A stretch of 64,000 bases of DNA from Hymenobacter cavernae (GTDB taxonomy: Bacteria > Bacteroidota > Bacteroidia > Cytophagales > Hymenobacteraceae): contig NZ_BMHT01000003.1 of NCBI RefSeq assembly GCF_014641455.1, positions 615,921-679,920 on the forward strand, written 5' to 3'. Shown here one piece after another: positions 50,478 through 58,880 of the stretch. Under the pieces are notes generated by a model that saw nothing but the letters and a program-made list of their open reading frames with translations, did no database searches and was not told the DNA's origin. The translations under genes and the position numbers were made by a program. The number at the start of each line of letters is the position of its first letter. Position 1 is the first letter of the stretch.

Positions 50478-51243
50478 AACAATATCCCATCAGCTTGTAG
50501 GTCACGTAGCCGGTTAGCTCGTGGATGAGCAAGCTCCAGGTGACCAGCGCTCCGGCCTCGGGAATAGGCCAGTAGCCTGCCGCCGAATCTTCAGGGTCGG
50601 TGGTGCGGAAGTCGACGGGAAACGGCGTTGGGTGGAGGCCTACACGGTGGAAGCAGCCTAGGGCCCGCCGCTCATGAAACGCTGACGTCACCAGCACTAA
50701 TGACTTGATTTCGGGATGCTTGGCAAGCAGCTCTTTCGTATAGAGCGCATTTTCGCGGGTGTTGCGGCTGCGGTCTTCCAGCAGAATGTCCGCCTGCGGC
50801 ACGCCGGAAAGCCGCAGCAGCGTATTCACTTCTTCGGCTTCTGTGTGCACTCGCTTATCAACGTCGCCAGAGCCTCCCGACACAATAATACGTCGGATGC
50901 GGTGCGTGCGGTACAGCCACAGCGTATGTGTGAGGCGGTCGGCGGCGCTGGAAATGTACACCCGGTCGTGCGGCGACTTGTGGGTGTTGGCCATGCCCGT
51001 CAGCAGAATGCCCGCGTCGTGCGGGGCAATGGTACGCAAGGGCACGGGAGGCAGTTCCCAGGCAAGCAGGGCTAGGTTGGCCAGGCCGGCATTGGTCCCG
51101 ATAACCGTGAGTACCAGCGCCGCCACCACGAAGCGCTTGCGCCAGCGTGGCTGCCGGGCCAGCAGCGCCGCCACCAGCAGCACCACCATCCAGGTAGCCG
51201 GCATGACGGCGTAGTACAGAAGTTTGGAAAGCAGAAAAAACAC
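50476..51243 (-). CDS. YdcF/ElyC-type DUF218 membrane protein
   Basis: A 255-residue protein with two N-terminal membrane segments (about 9-28 and 35-62) and a DUF218 domain (about 75-235). Visible signatures: GILLTGMAN, IIVSGGSG, DRSRNTRENALYTKELL and LVTSAFHERRALGCF, the family motifs. Relatives (ElyC, SanA) act in envelope or polyprenyl-carrier metabolism. GTG start. Confidence 0.92.
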   Translation of the reverse strand: MFFLLSKLLYYAVMPATWMVVLLVAALLARQPRWRKRFVVAALVLTVIGTNAGLANLALLAWELPPVPLRTIAPHDAGILLTGMANTHKSPHDRVYISSAADRLTHTLWLYRTHRIRRIIVSGGSGDVDKRVHTEAEEVNTLLRLSGVPQADILLEDRSRNTRENALYTKELLAKHPEIKSLVLVTSAFHERRALGCFHRVGLHPTPFPVDFRTTDPEDSAAGYWPIPEAGALVTWSLLIHELTGYVTYKLMGYC

Positions 51244-51276
51244 GCCTGCGAAGCTAGGTCAAAAGAAGCTAGGTTG

Positions 51277-51324
51277 AAAAGCAAAACGGTGACGCAGCCT
51301 GTGCCGCGTCACCGTTTTGCTTTT
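51277..51324. terminator. Terminator hairpin
   Basis: AAAAGCAAAACGGTGACGC at 51277-51295 is the perfect complement of 51306-51324, followed by a T-run. In minus-strand reading it follows the thioredoxin-like gene and precedes ydcF. Confidence 0.88.
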
Positions 51325-51340
51325 TTAACGAAAGAGTTAC

Positions 51341-51697
51341 CTAGGCACTGACCGGCACAAAATCGCGCAGGCGCTGGAGCATGTCGTGCACTTCCTGCTC
51401 CGTCGTGAGGGCGTCACATTCCAAGATCCTCCCCTGGCAATAGCTTACGAAGAACGGCGCTACTTTCTCCTGCATCAGCTTCTTCGCCACGGGGTTTTCA
51501 TCCGAGTTCAGGCGCAGAAACAGAACGTGCTCGAACGGTTTCTGGTCGGCGAACTTGGTAAAGGGTGGCGCCAGCTGCTCACAGATGTCGCAGTTTTCGG
51601 AAGTGAACTTGGCAAACACCTTTAGATGCTCGTGGGTCAGCCGGCGCAGGCTTTCATCGTCCGCATCCACGACACGCATGCGTTCAGATACTTTCAT
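51341..51697 (-). CDS. Thioredoxin-like protein
   Basis: A 118-residue thioredoxin-fold protein with the redox motif C36-DI-C39 in FTSENCDICEQLAPPFTKFA. The usual WCGPC is replaced by NCDIC; the cis-proline is in EKVAPFFVSY. A role as a disulfide reductase or a peroxiredoxin partner is plausible. The ATG at 51697 gives the fold a normal N-terminus. Confidence 0.82.
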   Translation of the reverse strand: MKVSERMRVVDADDESLRRLTHEHLKVFAKFTSENCDICEQLAPPFTKFADQKPFEHVLFLRLNSDENPVAKKLMQEKVAPFFVSYCQGRILECDALTTEQEVHDMLQRLRDFVPVSA

Positions 51698-51894
51698 AGG
51701 CAGGTAAAAGAAGGGCTTCACGGGCGACTAAGCTAACTCAGCTTCCCGGTAGTTAGATTTAAAGAATTTGTTGGAGCACAGACAAGCAAGTACCACCCAA
51801 AAATTCCCGCTCCGGCTGCTTTTTGTATTGCAACTCGCTTCTTTATCAGAGCTGGTAGCTCTGGGCCGAAAAGCTACCAGCGCTGGTAAAGGCC

Positions 51895-53676
51895 CTACTT
51901 CTTCAGCATCATCTCCCGGATATACTTAACCGGCGCGTTGCCGTAGCTGAGAAACTGCTCATTGAACGCTTTGAGGCTGAAGTCATTGCCCTCGCGCTTC
52001 TTCAACTCCTCCCGCAGGTCGTAGATGGCGGTGTAGCCGGTGAAGTAGCTGCTGAGCTGCACCTGCGACAGGGTGGCGCGGCGCCACTTATTGCGGGCTT
52101 CGCTTTCCTCCTGAAACCCGTCGCGCTGCAACAGGGCCAGGGTCTGGGCTTCGGTGATGGTGCCGACGTGTACTTCATGGTCGAGGATGGTGTTTAGCGT
52201 CACGCGCATGTTCCATTTGTCCCACATCAGCCAGATTTCGTCGGTGCCCGCGCCGTAGCCGCTTTCCAGCATCATGCGCTCGGCGTACACGGCCCAGCCT
52301 TCAATCATGGCGCCGTTGCTGAACACGGCTTTGATGATAGAAGGTGAACGGTTGGCGTACACGAGCTGCGTGTAGTGACCCGGAATGGCCTCGTGAATGT
52401 TCAGGATTTGCAGCGTGTAGTCGTTGTACTCGCGCAGGTAGCTCTGCGCCTGCGCCGCCGGTTGTCCGTCCAGCGGCTCCACGTTGTAGTAGGTATCGGC
52501 CGCTTTGTCGTAAGGACCGGGCGCCGACACGGAAGCTCCTGCCCCGCTGCCACGCATATACAGCGGGGTTTCGCGTATCACCAGCGGCTTGGTTGGGTCC
52601 TGCGTCAGCAGCTGATGGTCGTTCACGAACTTCACCAGCACCGGAATCTGCGCCTTCACGGCGGCCACGAAGCCGGCCTGCGTGGTGTGCTTCTCCGAGA
52701 GCTTGCTGATTACCTGCTTGATAAGTACCACGGAATCGGTGGGCATCGGCTGACCGGCGAAGTACTTGGGCCAGAGCCGGGCGGCACGTTTGCCCATATC
52801 GTGCAGCAGCTCGGTGCGGTGCTGCTGGGCTTTCTGGTACACCTGGTCAGCGGTGTAGCTCGACTGGATGTCGTAGTTGAACTTCTGATCAAACAACGCT
52901 TTACCCAACCGGAAGCTGCGAAACTTGCCGGCGGGCAGCATTTCCTTTTTCAGGAAGTCGACGTATGCCGTAATGGCATCCCGCGCAACCGTAATTCGGT
53001 CGCGCAGCTGCTGCTTTTCCTGTCCCGACAAGCCCGACCTAGCTACCGAATCCAGCAGCGCTTTTCCGAACACGTTCAGTCCGCCCTGGTTCTGCAAGAT
53101 ACCTAGCTCGGTGTGCTCTTTAGTCGGCTGCTTAACGTTGGCCTTGGCGGCTTCGTAGTAATCGGTTGCCCGCGAGATTTTCAACGAAATGGACCGCAGC
53201 CGCCGATCCAAGGGCTGGTAGCGCCCATTCAGGATTTCGGCCACCGACGAAGCCAGATTGTAATTGGCAGGGTTCCACTCCCAGTCTCGCAGCGTGTCGG
53301 CGTACCAGCGGACGCCGTTTAAGTAGTTCTCAATGAGCCGGTAATCGGTCTGGTTGTTCACCGAGAGCTTTTGCACATCGATACTCAGCAGCTGCTTGCG
53401 CGCCCGCGCCTGAAACGCCGAATCGATCTGCCGCCGCCCGGCGTTGGGCACCACCAGCAGCGAATCGTACTTGTGGTAGCCGGCGCCGGAAGCCCACTCA
53501 GGATTGTAGTACCAAAGCGAATCGATGAACCTAGGTTTGAACCGCTCGAACACGGCTTCGGGCTGGGCGTCGGCCTCGGCCAGCTTGCGCGTGTCCGATT
53601 TGCCGCCGCAGCTGGTGAGCAGCGCAGCCGCGGCGAGGCTGGCGAAGAGAAGTTTGGGGGAGGAAAGGTGGGTCAT
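51895..53676 (-). CDS. DUF885 lipoprotein, putative metallopeptidase
   Basis: A 593-residue lipoprotein (lipobox LTSC, Cys near residue 23). It matches DUF885, a gluzincin-like family with the motif HEAIPGHYTQLVYA (about residues 429-442), in which HExxxGH supplies metal ligands, and a downstream glutamate in GAMIEGWAVYAERMMLE. Substrate unknown; probably a periplasmic or surface peptidase. Confidence 0.9.
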   Translation of the reverse strand: MTHLSSPKLLFASLAAAALLTSCGGKSDTRKLAEADAQPEAVFERFKPRFIDSLWYYNPEWASGAGYHKYDSLLVVPNAGRRQIDSAFQARARKQLLSIDVQKLSVNNQTDYRLIENYLNGVRWYADTLRDWEWNPANYNLASSVAEILNGRYQPLDRRLRSISLKISRATDYYEAAKANVKQPTKEHTELGILQNQGGLNVFGKALLDSVARSGLSGQEKQQLRDRITVARDAITAYVDFLKKEMLPAGKFRSFRLGKALFDQKFNYDIQSSYTADQVYQKAQQHRTELLHDMGKRAARLWPKYFAGQPMPTDSVVLIKQVISKLSEKHTTQAGFVAAVKAQIPVLVKFVNDHQLLTQDPTKPLVIRETPLYMRGSGAGASVSAPGPYDKAADTYYNVEPLDGQPAAQAQSYLREYNDYTLQILNIHEAIPGHYTQLVYANRSPSIIKAVFSNGAMIEGWAVYAERMMLESGYGAGTDEIWLMWDKWNMRVTLNTILDHEVHVGTITEAQTLALLQRDGFQEESEARNKWRRATLSQVQLSSYFTGYTAIYDLREELKKREGNDFSLKAFNEQFLSYGNAPVKYIREMMLKK

Positions 53677-53718
53677 GCAGTGAATTACTAATCGGTATTG
53701 TTTAGGTTATAATGTTCT

Positions 53719-54297
53719 TTACGCTAGTGTAATAGGAAAGGCTACCGCACTCCAACCAGCCTGGGTAGGCACATTGGCTGCATCATGGAGAGAAGGTGAA
53801 ATGCGGAAAGGCTTCAGCTTTGTTTTTAAATCTTGCAGCAGATCGCCACGGCGCTTTAGCTGCGTGTCCTGCTTCAGCCGTGAACGAGTGTTGCCACTGC
53901 CGCGGGTAAACTGATCTTCTTCCAGCAACAGCACTACCTGGATTTGGTCAGGTGGCAACAATAGCATTGACGCAAAGGGCCGTAGCTCCGCATAGTTGGC
54001 CCGAGCGCCTACAAACAAAGCACCTAGGCTATCCAGCACCTTACGCGCCACCTCCGTTGCCAAATCTCCTGATACGAGCCGCGAACGGTTTTCTACCTCA
54101 TATCGGCGAAAGTCTTTGACCTCTATTAAAATCAATGTTGCAGGCTGGGTTGGCGACGCTACGATAAAATCGACGGCTGCCGCATCGGTGCCGGTTCGCA
54201 CAACCGGACCGCGGTAGTACGGACAATCATCGTATTTCAGCACAAACCAACTATCGGGAAAGGTGAAGCGGATGCTTCCTTCATCAAACGCCTGCAT
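53719..54297 (-). CDS. PD-(D/E)XK-like nuclease, partner of an ATPase
   Basis: A 192-residue protein. The segment AAVDFIVASPTQPATLILIEVKDFRRY gives D43 and E59-x-K61, which fits the PD-(D/E)XK nuclease core (D-x15-E-x-K). The preceding helix (DEGSIRFTFPDSWFVLKYDDCPYYRG) may supply the first acidic residue. I recognise no named family. It overlaps the ATPase gene by 14 bases and is transcribed after it. The likely role is nucleic acid cleavage controlled by the ATPase; it could also be a non-nuclease restriction-fold protein. Confidence 0.72.
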   Translation of the reverse strand: MQAFDEGSIRFTFPDSWFVLKYDDCPYYRGPVVRTGTDAAAVDFIVASPTQPATLILIEVKDFRRYEVENRSRLVSGDLATEVARKVLDSLGALFVGARANYAELRPFASMLLLPPDQIQVVLLLEEDQFTRGSGNTRSRLKQDTQLKRRGDLLQDLKTKLKPFRISPSLHDAANVPTQAGWSAVAFPITLA

Positions 54298-55378
54298 CCT
54301 CCTGGTTCAAGACGTCCAGAAAACGATCTGACTGCTCCAGCTCCGCGTCCAGCGCTACAATGTCGGGCAGCAGCTCTAGGTTATCAGCAGTGGCGACCTG
54401 CGTGGCTTCGCCGGGCTTGGCCGTCAGGCCGAAGTACCGCACTTTTGCCTGCGGCTGTTCGCGGGAGAGAATATGAAACTCCTTCAGCAGGAATAGACTG
54501 TGCGTAGCTAGAATAATCTGAAAGCCTTGAGCAGCTAATTGTACTAGCAGCGCCGCTAGTTGTTTAAGCAGCGCAGGATTGAGGTTGGATTCGGGTTCGT
54601 CCCAGTAGAGAGTTGTTTCGGGTGTCAGGCTACCGTTGTTAAGCAACTGTGCTAGCATTCCAAACTTGCGAATGCCTTCGGCTACTAGATTAATTTCAAA
54701 TGGTCTTCCATCCTTTGGGTATAAGTAGAATTGTCCATTCTCTAAGCTGATTCTTCCTTTCATGATAGTCTGTAAGCTATTCATAATAGGTTCAACAAAG
54801 AGCGGGGGTTGACGCAAAAGGGGTAAAGCTAACGCATCAAAAAGATTAGCATAGGTTATATCAAAACTGAGTCTGTACTTATTATTAAGACTAATAAAAC
54901 CAGGAAAGAAAGACAGTACCTCTTTAGGGGGAATAAAAATCGGAATTCCTACTTCACCATTTCCAGAAGGAAGCTTATAGGATAACATAGAACTTTCAGA
55001 TACTGTCCAGTCGTCCGAAATCTCAAAGTCCAATTCTCTATCTACTTCTTCAAAAGACATTGCGACTTTAGCGCCCTTCTTTTCTGCTCCCCGTCTAATA
55101 AGATTACGAACAGGTCCCGTCAGGAATACTTCGCCTAAATAATGGCGTAAAGCACTTAACCAATCAAGTCGCCTACCCTCAGAACTCGGATCATCATTTG
55201 ACTCTCTAGCTCTATTTGCCTCTACTTCATCTCTCACATATTCCACCGCATACCCTAGCTTCAGCACATGACTTTTGCCCGTGCCATTCGTGCCCACGAT
55301 AACATTCAGCCCCTCGCTGAACTCGAAATTGGCATCTTCAAAAACCGTGAAATTGCGGACGTGCAGGCGCTTTAACAT
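54284..55378 (-). CDS. OLD/AAA_15-type ATPase of a two-gene module
   Basis: A 364-residue ABC-like ATPase of the AAA_15/AAA_21 type. N-terminal RLHVRNFTVFEDANFEFSEGLNVIVGTNGTGKS gives Walker A GTNGTGKS at 29-36; LVAEGIRKFGMLAQLL (231-246) is the signature-like loop; Walker B is TLYWDEPESNLNP with D260-E261; LATHS near 295 is the switch histidine. Similar ATPases are the sensors of phage-defence systems such as Septu (PtuA) and PARIS (AriA). Residues about 55-230 are variable and their DNA is far AT-richer than the ends. Confidence 0.87.
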   Translation of the reverse strand: MLKRLHVRNFTVFEDANFEFSEGLNVIVGTNGTGKSHVLKLGYAVEYVRDEVEANRARESNDDPSSEGRRLDWLSALRHYLGEVFLTGPVRNLIRRGAEKKGAKVAMSFEEVDRELDFEISDDWTVSESSMLSYKLPSGNGEVGIPIFIPPKEVLSFFPGFISLNNKYRLSFDITYANLFDALALPLLRQPPLFVEPIMNSLQTIMKGRISLENGQFYLYPKDGRPFEINLVAEGIRKFGMLAQLLNNGSLTPETTLYWDEPESNLNPALLKQLAALLVQLAAQGFQIILATHSLFLLKEFHILSREQPQAKVRYFGLTAKPGEATQVATADNLELLPDIVALDAELEQSDRFLDVLNQEDAGV

Positions 55379-55591
55379 GAAGCTAAGTACGGGAGTTTTC
55401 GCCTTGTACGTGTATAGCCTGTAAGATGTAGCAACGCTTCTTTGCAGGTTATGCCGCTGCCCGGCCAGACCTAGGTCTTCGTAGGAGCCAGTGATGAATC
55501 AGACCTTAGAAAGCTCCTCCTTTCATAGCTGCCTACGACCTAACAGCTAGCTTGAGCCGCGTATCTTGCACAGCCTTATTTCAACTGTATA

Positions 55592-57022
55592 ATGCGCCGC
55601 CCAACGACTCTGTTTCTTCTTACCCTTCTCCCACTCGCCTGCTCGCAGCAACAGCCTGAAACTGTTTCGGCGCGTGCTCCTGCCGACTCGCCAGCTATTG
55701 CGGTGCAAAGCCAACAGCCGGCGGCTTCCATCGGCGGCTTTCCCGAAACCTTCGAAGCCGGCAGCAAAGGCGCTTACGCCGACGCCGACGAGAACCTAGG
55801 TTCCGGCTCCTGGCACTTCACCGATGCGCTGATCGGCACCTCCGAGCAAGACCACAAGCACGGCGAGCACGCCGCCCGCATCCGTGACCAAGGCCGGCTG
55901 CGCATGAACTTCGACGCGGGCCGTGGGGTGCGCACCATCCGCATCAGCAGCGCCAGCTACGGCGACGACGCGCCGAGCACCTGGGAGCTGTGGGCCAGCA
56001 CCGACGGCGGCGGCCGCTTCGTGCGCCTCGGTCAGCCGGTGCGCACCAGCGGCACCCGGCTGGTCACGACTACGTTCGCGGCGCCCGGCACGGGTCCGCT
56101 TCGGCTTGAAATTCGGAAAACAGACAAAGGCAAGAACCGCCTGAACATTGATGATATCGGCCTGGATGCCACCGGCAACTCGGTAGCCAGCACGCCCGCG
56201 AAAAGCGCCCCGGCACCTAGCCCGAAAGCTACCCCCGCTTCCCGGCAAGCAACCGCCATTGTCGTCGGGCGCGACGATAACATGGCCTTGGGTAATCCGA
56301 GCGGCGCCACCAGCAACCCGGCCAACGCCACGAACTACCTGCTGGTGCATCCGCAGTTTACGATTGGCTACAATGCCAACCGCGGCACGCCAACCTGGGT
56401 GAGCTGGCACCTGAACCGCGCCTGGCGAGGCTCGGCCCCGCGCCAGGATGACTTCCGCCCCGACCTAGCTTTGCCCCGCGGCTTCTACCAGGTCACGCCC
56501 CGCAGCTACAGCGGCTCGGGCTTCGATAAAGGCCACAACTGCCCCAGCGCCGACCGTACGACCGACCTCGACGACAACTCGGCTACCTTCCTGATGACCA
56601 ACATGATTCCGCAGGCGCCCAACAACAACCAGCGGACGTGGTCGGGGTTGGAAGAATATGGCCGCACGCTGGTCGACCGCGGCAACGAAATCTACATCAT
56701 CATGGGCAACTACGGCAAAGGCGGCACTGGCGCCAACGGCTTGGCCACGACTATTGACAACGGCCGCGTGACGGTGCCGAAGCGCGTATGGAAAGTGCTG
56801 GTCGTCTTGCCCGAAGGCAGCAACGACTTGCAGCGCATTGCTGCCGGTCAGGCGCGCATCATCGCCGTCGATACCCCAAACGACAACAGCATCAGCCCCG
56901 ACTGGCATCAATACCGCGTGTCCATCGACGCCATCGAAGCCGCCACCGGCCTCGACTTACTCAGCAAGCTGCCACCCGACGTGCAAACTCGCCTGCAAGC
57001 AAAAGTTGACAATGAACAGTAA
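55592..57022 (+). CDS. Lipoprotein DNA/RNA non-specific endonuclease (NUC1)
   Basis: A 476-residue exported lipoprotein, lipobox PLAC with Cys near residue 17. Residues about 50-200 form a beta-sandwich-like domain (TFEAGSKGAY... to LNIDDIGLDA) probably for binding. The NUC1 nuclease domain spans about 225-460; its motif is FDKGHNCPSADR with catalytic H315 (DKGH where the classical form is DRGH), and NMIPQAPNNNQRTW gives the metal-binding asparagine. It would degrade extracellular DNA and RNA for nutrient gain or biofilm turnover. Convergent with the M28 peptidase. Confidence 0.92.
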   Translation: MRRPTTLFLLTLLPLACSQQQPETVSARAPADSPAIAVQSQQPAASIGGFPETFEAGSKGAYADADENLGSGSWHFTDALIGTSEQDHKHGEHAARIRDQGRLRMNFDAGRGVRTIRISSASYGDDAPSTWELWASTDGGGRFVRLGQPVRTSGTRLVTTTFAAPGTGPLRLEIRKTDKGKNRLNIDDIGLDATGNSVASTPAKSAPAPSPKATPASRQATAIVVGRDDNMALGNPSGATSNPANATNYLLVHPQFTIGYNANRGTPTWVSWHLNRAWRGSAPRQDDFRPDLALPRGFYQVTPRSYSGSGFDKGHNCPSADRTTDLDDNSATFLMTNMIPQAPNNNQRTWSGLEEYGRTLVDRGNEIYIIMGNYGKGGTGANGLATTIDNGRVTVPKRVWKVLVVLPEGSNDLQRIAAGQARIIAVDTPNDNSISPDWHQYRVSIDAIEAATGLDLLSKLPPDVQTRLQAKVDNEQ

Positions 57023-57036
57023 TCAGGTATACAGGT

Positions 57037-57120
57037 ATCAGTTACCAATTACCAGTTACCACTATTTGATTACCTGATACCTAGGTTAGTAGTGTTGTGG
57101 TAACTGGTAACTAGTAACTG
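57037..57120. repeat. Word-type hairpin (GTAACTGG words)
   Basis: CAGTTACCAATTACCAGTTACCAC at about 57037-57060 pairs with GTGGTAACTGGTAACTAGTAACTG ending at 57120. Further word variants and a CCTAGG (57080) lie between. It fills the space between the convergent NUC1 and M28 genes. Confidence 0.75.
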
Positions 57121-57122
57121 AC

Positions 57123-58775
57123 TTACTGCACCTTCTTCTGGCCGAAGAAATTACCAGGGTTCCACGTCGGCCGCACAGGGTTCTGCGCAATCTGGTAGCC
57201 GATTAGGAAGTTCAGCTGCACGTATTTCTTACCGGCTTCAAAGTCGAACATGCCGTTGATGTCGTCCTGGGGCTTGTGGTAATACTTGGCGCGCCACTGC
57301 TGCACCGTTTGGCTGAGGTTGTTCTGGCCGTCGGGGGTTTTGTTGCCGTATTTGATGTGTAGCGCCGGGATGCCCTGAGCCACGAAGCTGTATTGGTCAC
57401 TGCGGATGAAACGGTTCTGGTCGGGCTCGGGGTCCGGCTCCACGGTCAGACCTAGGTGGCCGGCGGCATTGGTCACTTGCGTTTGCAACGACGAATTCTC
57501 CCCTCCCAGCGCCACCACCGACAGCAGCGGCGCGATGATGGTGGGCATGTCGGTGTTCACGTCGGCCACGATCTGGGCTTTTGGCACCGTTGGGTATTTC
57601 GCAAAATAGCCTGAGCCCATCAGGCCCATTTCTTCGCCCGTCACCAGCACCAGCAGCACCGAGCGCTTCGGCTTCTCTTTCAGCCGCGAATACACTTTCC
57701 CGATTTCCAGTACGCTCGCTACGCCCGAGGCGTTGTCGTGGGCGCCGTTGTAGAGCGAGTCGCCTTCCACCGGCGTGCTGATACCTAGGTGGTCGAGATG
57801 GGCACTATGCACCACGTACTCGTCCTTTAGCTTCGGATCGGAGCCGGGAATCTTGCCCACCACGTTGTAGCTGTCCACGTCTTTGTAAGTCGAGCGAAAC
57901 TGCGCCGTCAGGTTGCCGGCTAAAGGCTGCGACATCGGCTTGTCGGTGCGCAGCGAGGCCAGCACGCGTCCGGTATCAGCAGCGGCTCCCACAAACAAGT
58001 TTTGCAGCGTAGCAGCGTTTACCGCGCCTAGCATCCGAATCTGCTTGGTAGCGAAGCTGCGCGAAACGGCCACTTTCCCATTGGGCCCGAGCACGCTGAT
58101 TACGCCTTTGGGCTGCGTAACCAGCCTGACGTTCGGCTTGGTACTCGCCACCATCACCCCCACCGCACCGTGGCGGGCGGCGGTTTGCATGATTGTCAGC
58201 AGATCTTCGTTGTAGAGGGCCACCGTGGAAGAGAACTTCTTCGGCGCTCCCCGCACGATTACCACCACTTTACCCTTGGCGTCGAGACCGGCATAGTCGT
58301 CGTAGCCTAGCTCGGGCGTGCTGATGCCATAGCCCGCAAACACCAGCGGAGCCTGCACGCTCACTTGGGTTTCCTCGGGGTTGGGGTAAAACATAAAATC
58401 CTGCCCGTACGTGAGAGCCGGTGCTTGTCCTTGTTTGGCTTGTACCGAAAGCGTGGCGCCGGGCGCGGTGAAGGCCCGGCGCAGCCGCACTTTCTGCACG
58501 TAGGTTCCTTTCTCGCCGGCCGGCTGCGCACCTAGCTTTTTGAGCTGCTCGGTGACGTAATCTACGGCCATCTGGTAGCCAGGCGTGCCAGGTAGGCGCC
58601 CTTGCAGCTTGTCGTCTGCCAGGTACTGAATGTGGGCTTTAATGTCGTTGGGCTGCACCTGCGCCAGCGCCTGCTCGACAGGTTGAGGCACGGTGAAAGC
58701 TGATTGTGTTTGAGCCAGAGCAGCTTGCGTCGCCAGCACGCCGCTCACCAAGGCAGCTAAAGCATTTATTTTCAT
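57123..58775 (-). CDS. Exported M28 family aminopeptidase with PA domain
   Basis: A 550-residue exported protein with signal peptide MKINALAALVSGVLATQAALA. Domains in order: helical N-terminus, a PA insert (about 120-280), and the M28 zinc-peptidase core. Zinc ligands and catalytic residues are in HSAHLDHLG, YNGAHDNASG and VTGEEMGLMGS. An ATG 24 bases further upstream would prepend MPIKKNSA; either is possible. Probably a periplasmic or outer-membrane-attached aminopeptidase. Confidence 0.93.
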   Translation of the reverse strand: MKINALAALVSGVLATQAALAQTQSAFTVPQPVEQALAQVQPNDIKAHIQYLADDKLQGRLPGTPGYQMAVDYVTEQLKKLGAQPAGEKGTYVQKVRLRRAFTAPGATLSVQAKQGQAPALTYGQDFMFYPNPEETQVSVQAPLVFAGYGISTPELGYDDYAGLDAKGKVVVIVRGAPKKFSSTVALYNEDLLTIMQTAARHGAVGVMVASTKPNVRLVTQPKGVISVLGPNGKVAVSRSFATKQIRMLGAVNAATLQNLFVGAAADTGRVLASLRTDKPMSQPLAGNLTAQFRSTYKDVDSYNVVGKIPGSDPKLKDEYVVHSAHLDHLGISTPVEGDSLYNGAHDNASGVASVLEIGKVYSRLKEKPKRSVLLVLVTGEEMGLMGSGYFAKYPTVPKAQIVADVNTDMPTIIAPLLSVVALGGENSSLQTQVTNAAGHLGLTVEPDPEPDQNRFIRSDQYSFVAQGIPALHIKYGNKTPDGQNNLSQTVQQWRAKYYHKPQDDINGMFDFEAGKKYVQLNFLIGYQIAQNPVRPTWNPGNFFGQKKVQ

Positions 58776-58823
58776 TGCTGAGTTTTTCTTAATAGGCATT
58801 GATTCGTGTTCAAAGCACGTAAA

Positions 58824-58860
58824 AAAAGCCCATCTGCCGAATAGAGCATGATGGGCTTTT
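58824..58860 (-). terminator. Terminator after the HIT-NuiA gene
   Basis: AAAAGCCCATC pairs with GATGGGCTTTT with flanking A- and T-runs. On the minus strand it lies after the HIT-NuiA stop codon, upstream of the M28 gene. Confidence 0.85.
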
Positions 58861-58880
58861 GCGCAATGCAGCAGTTTATC

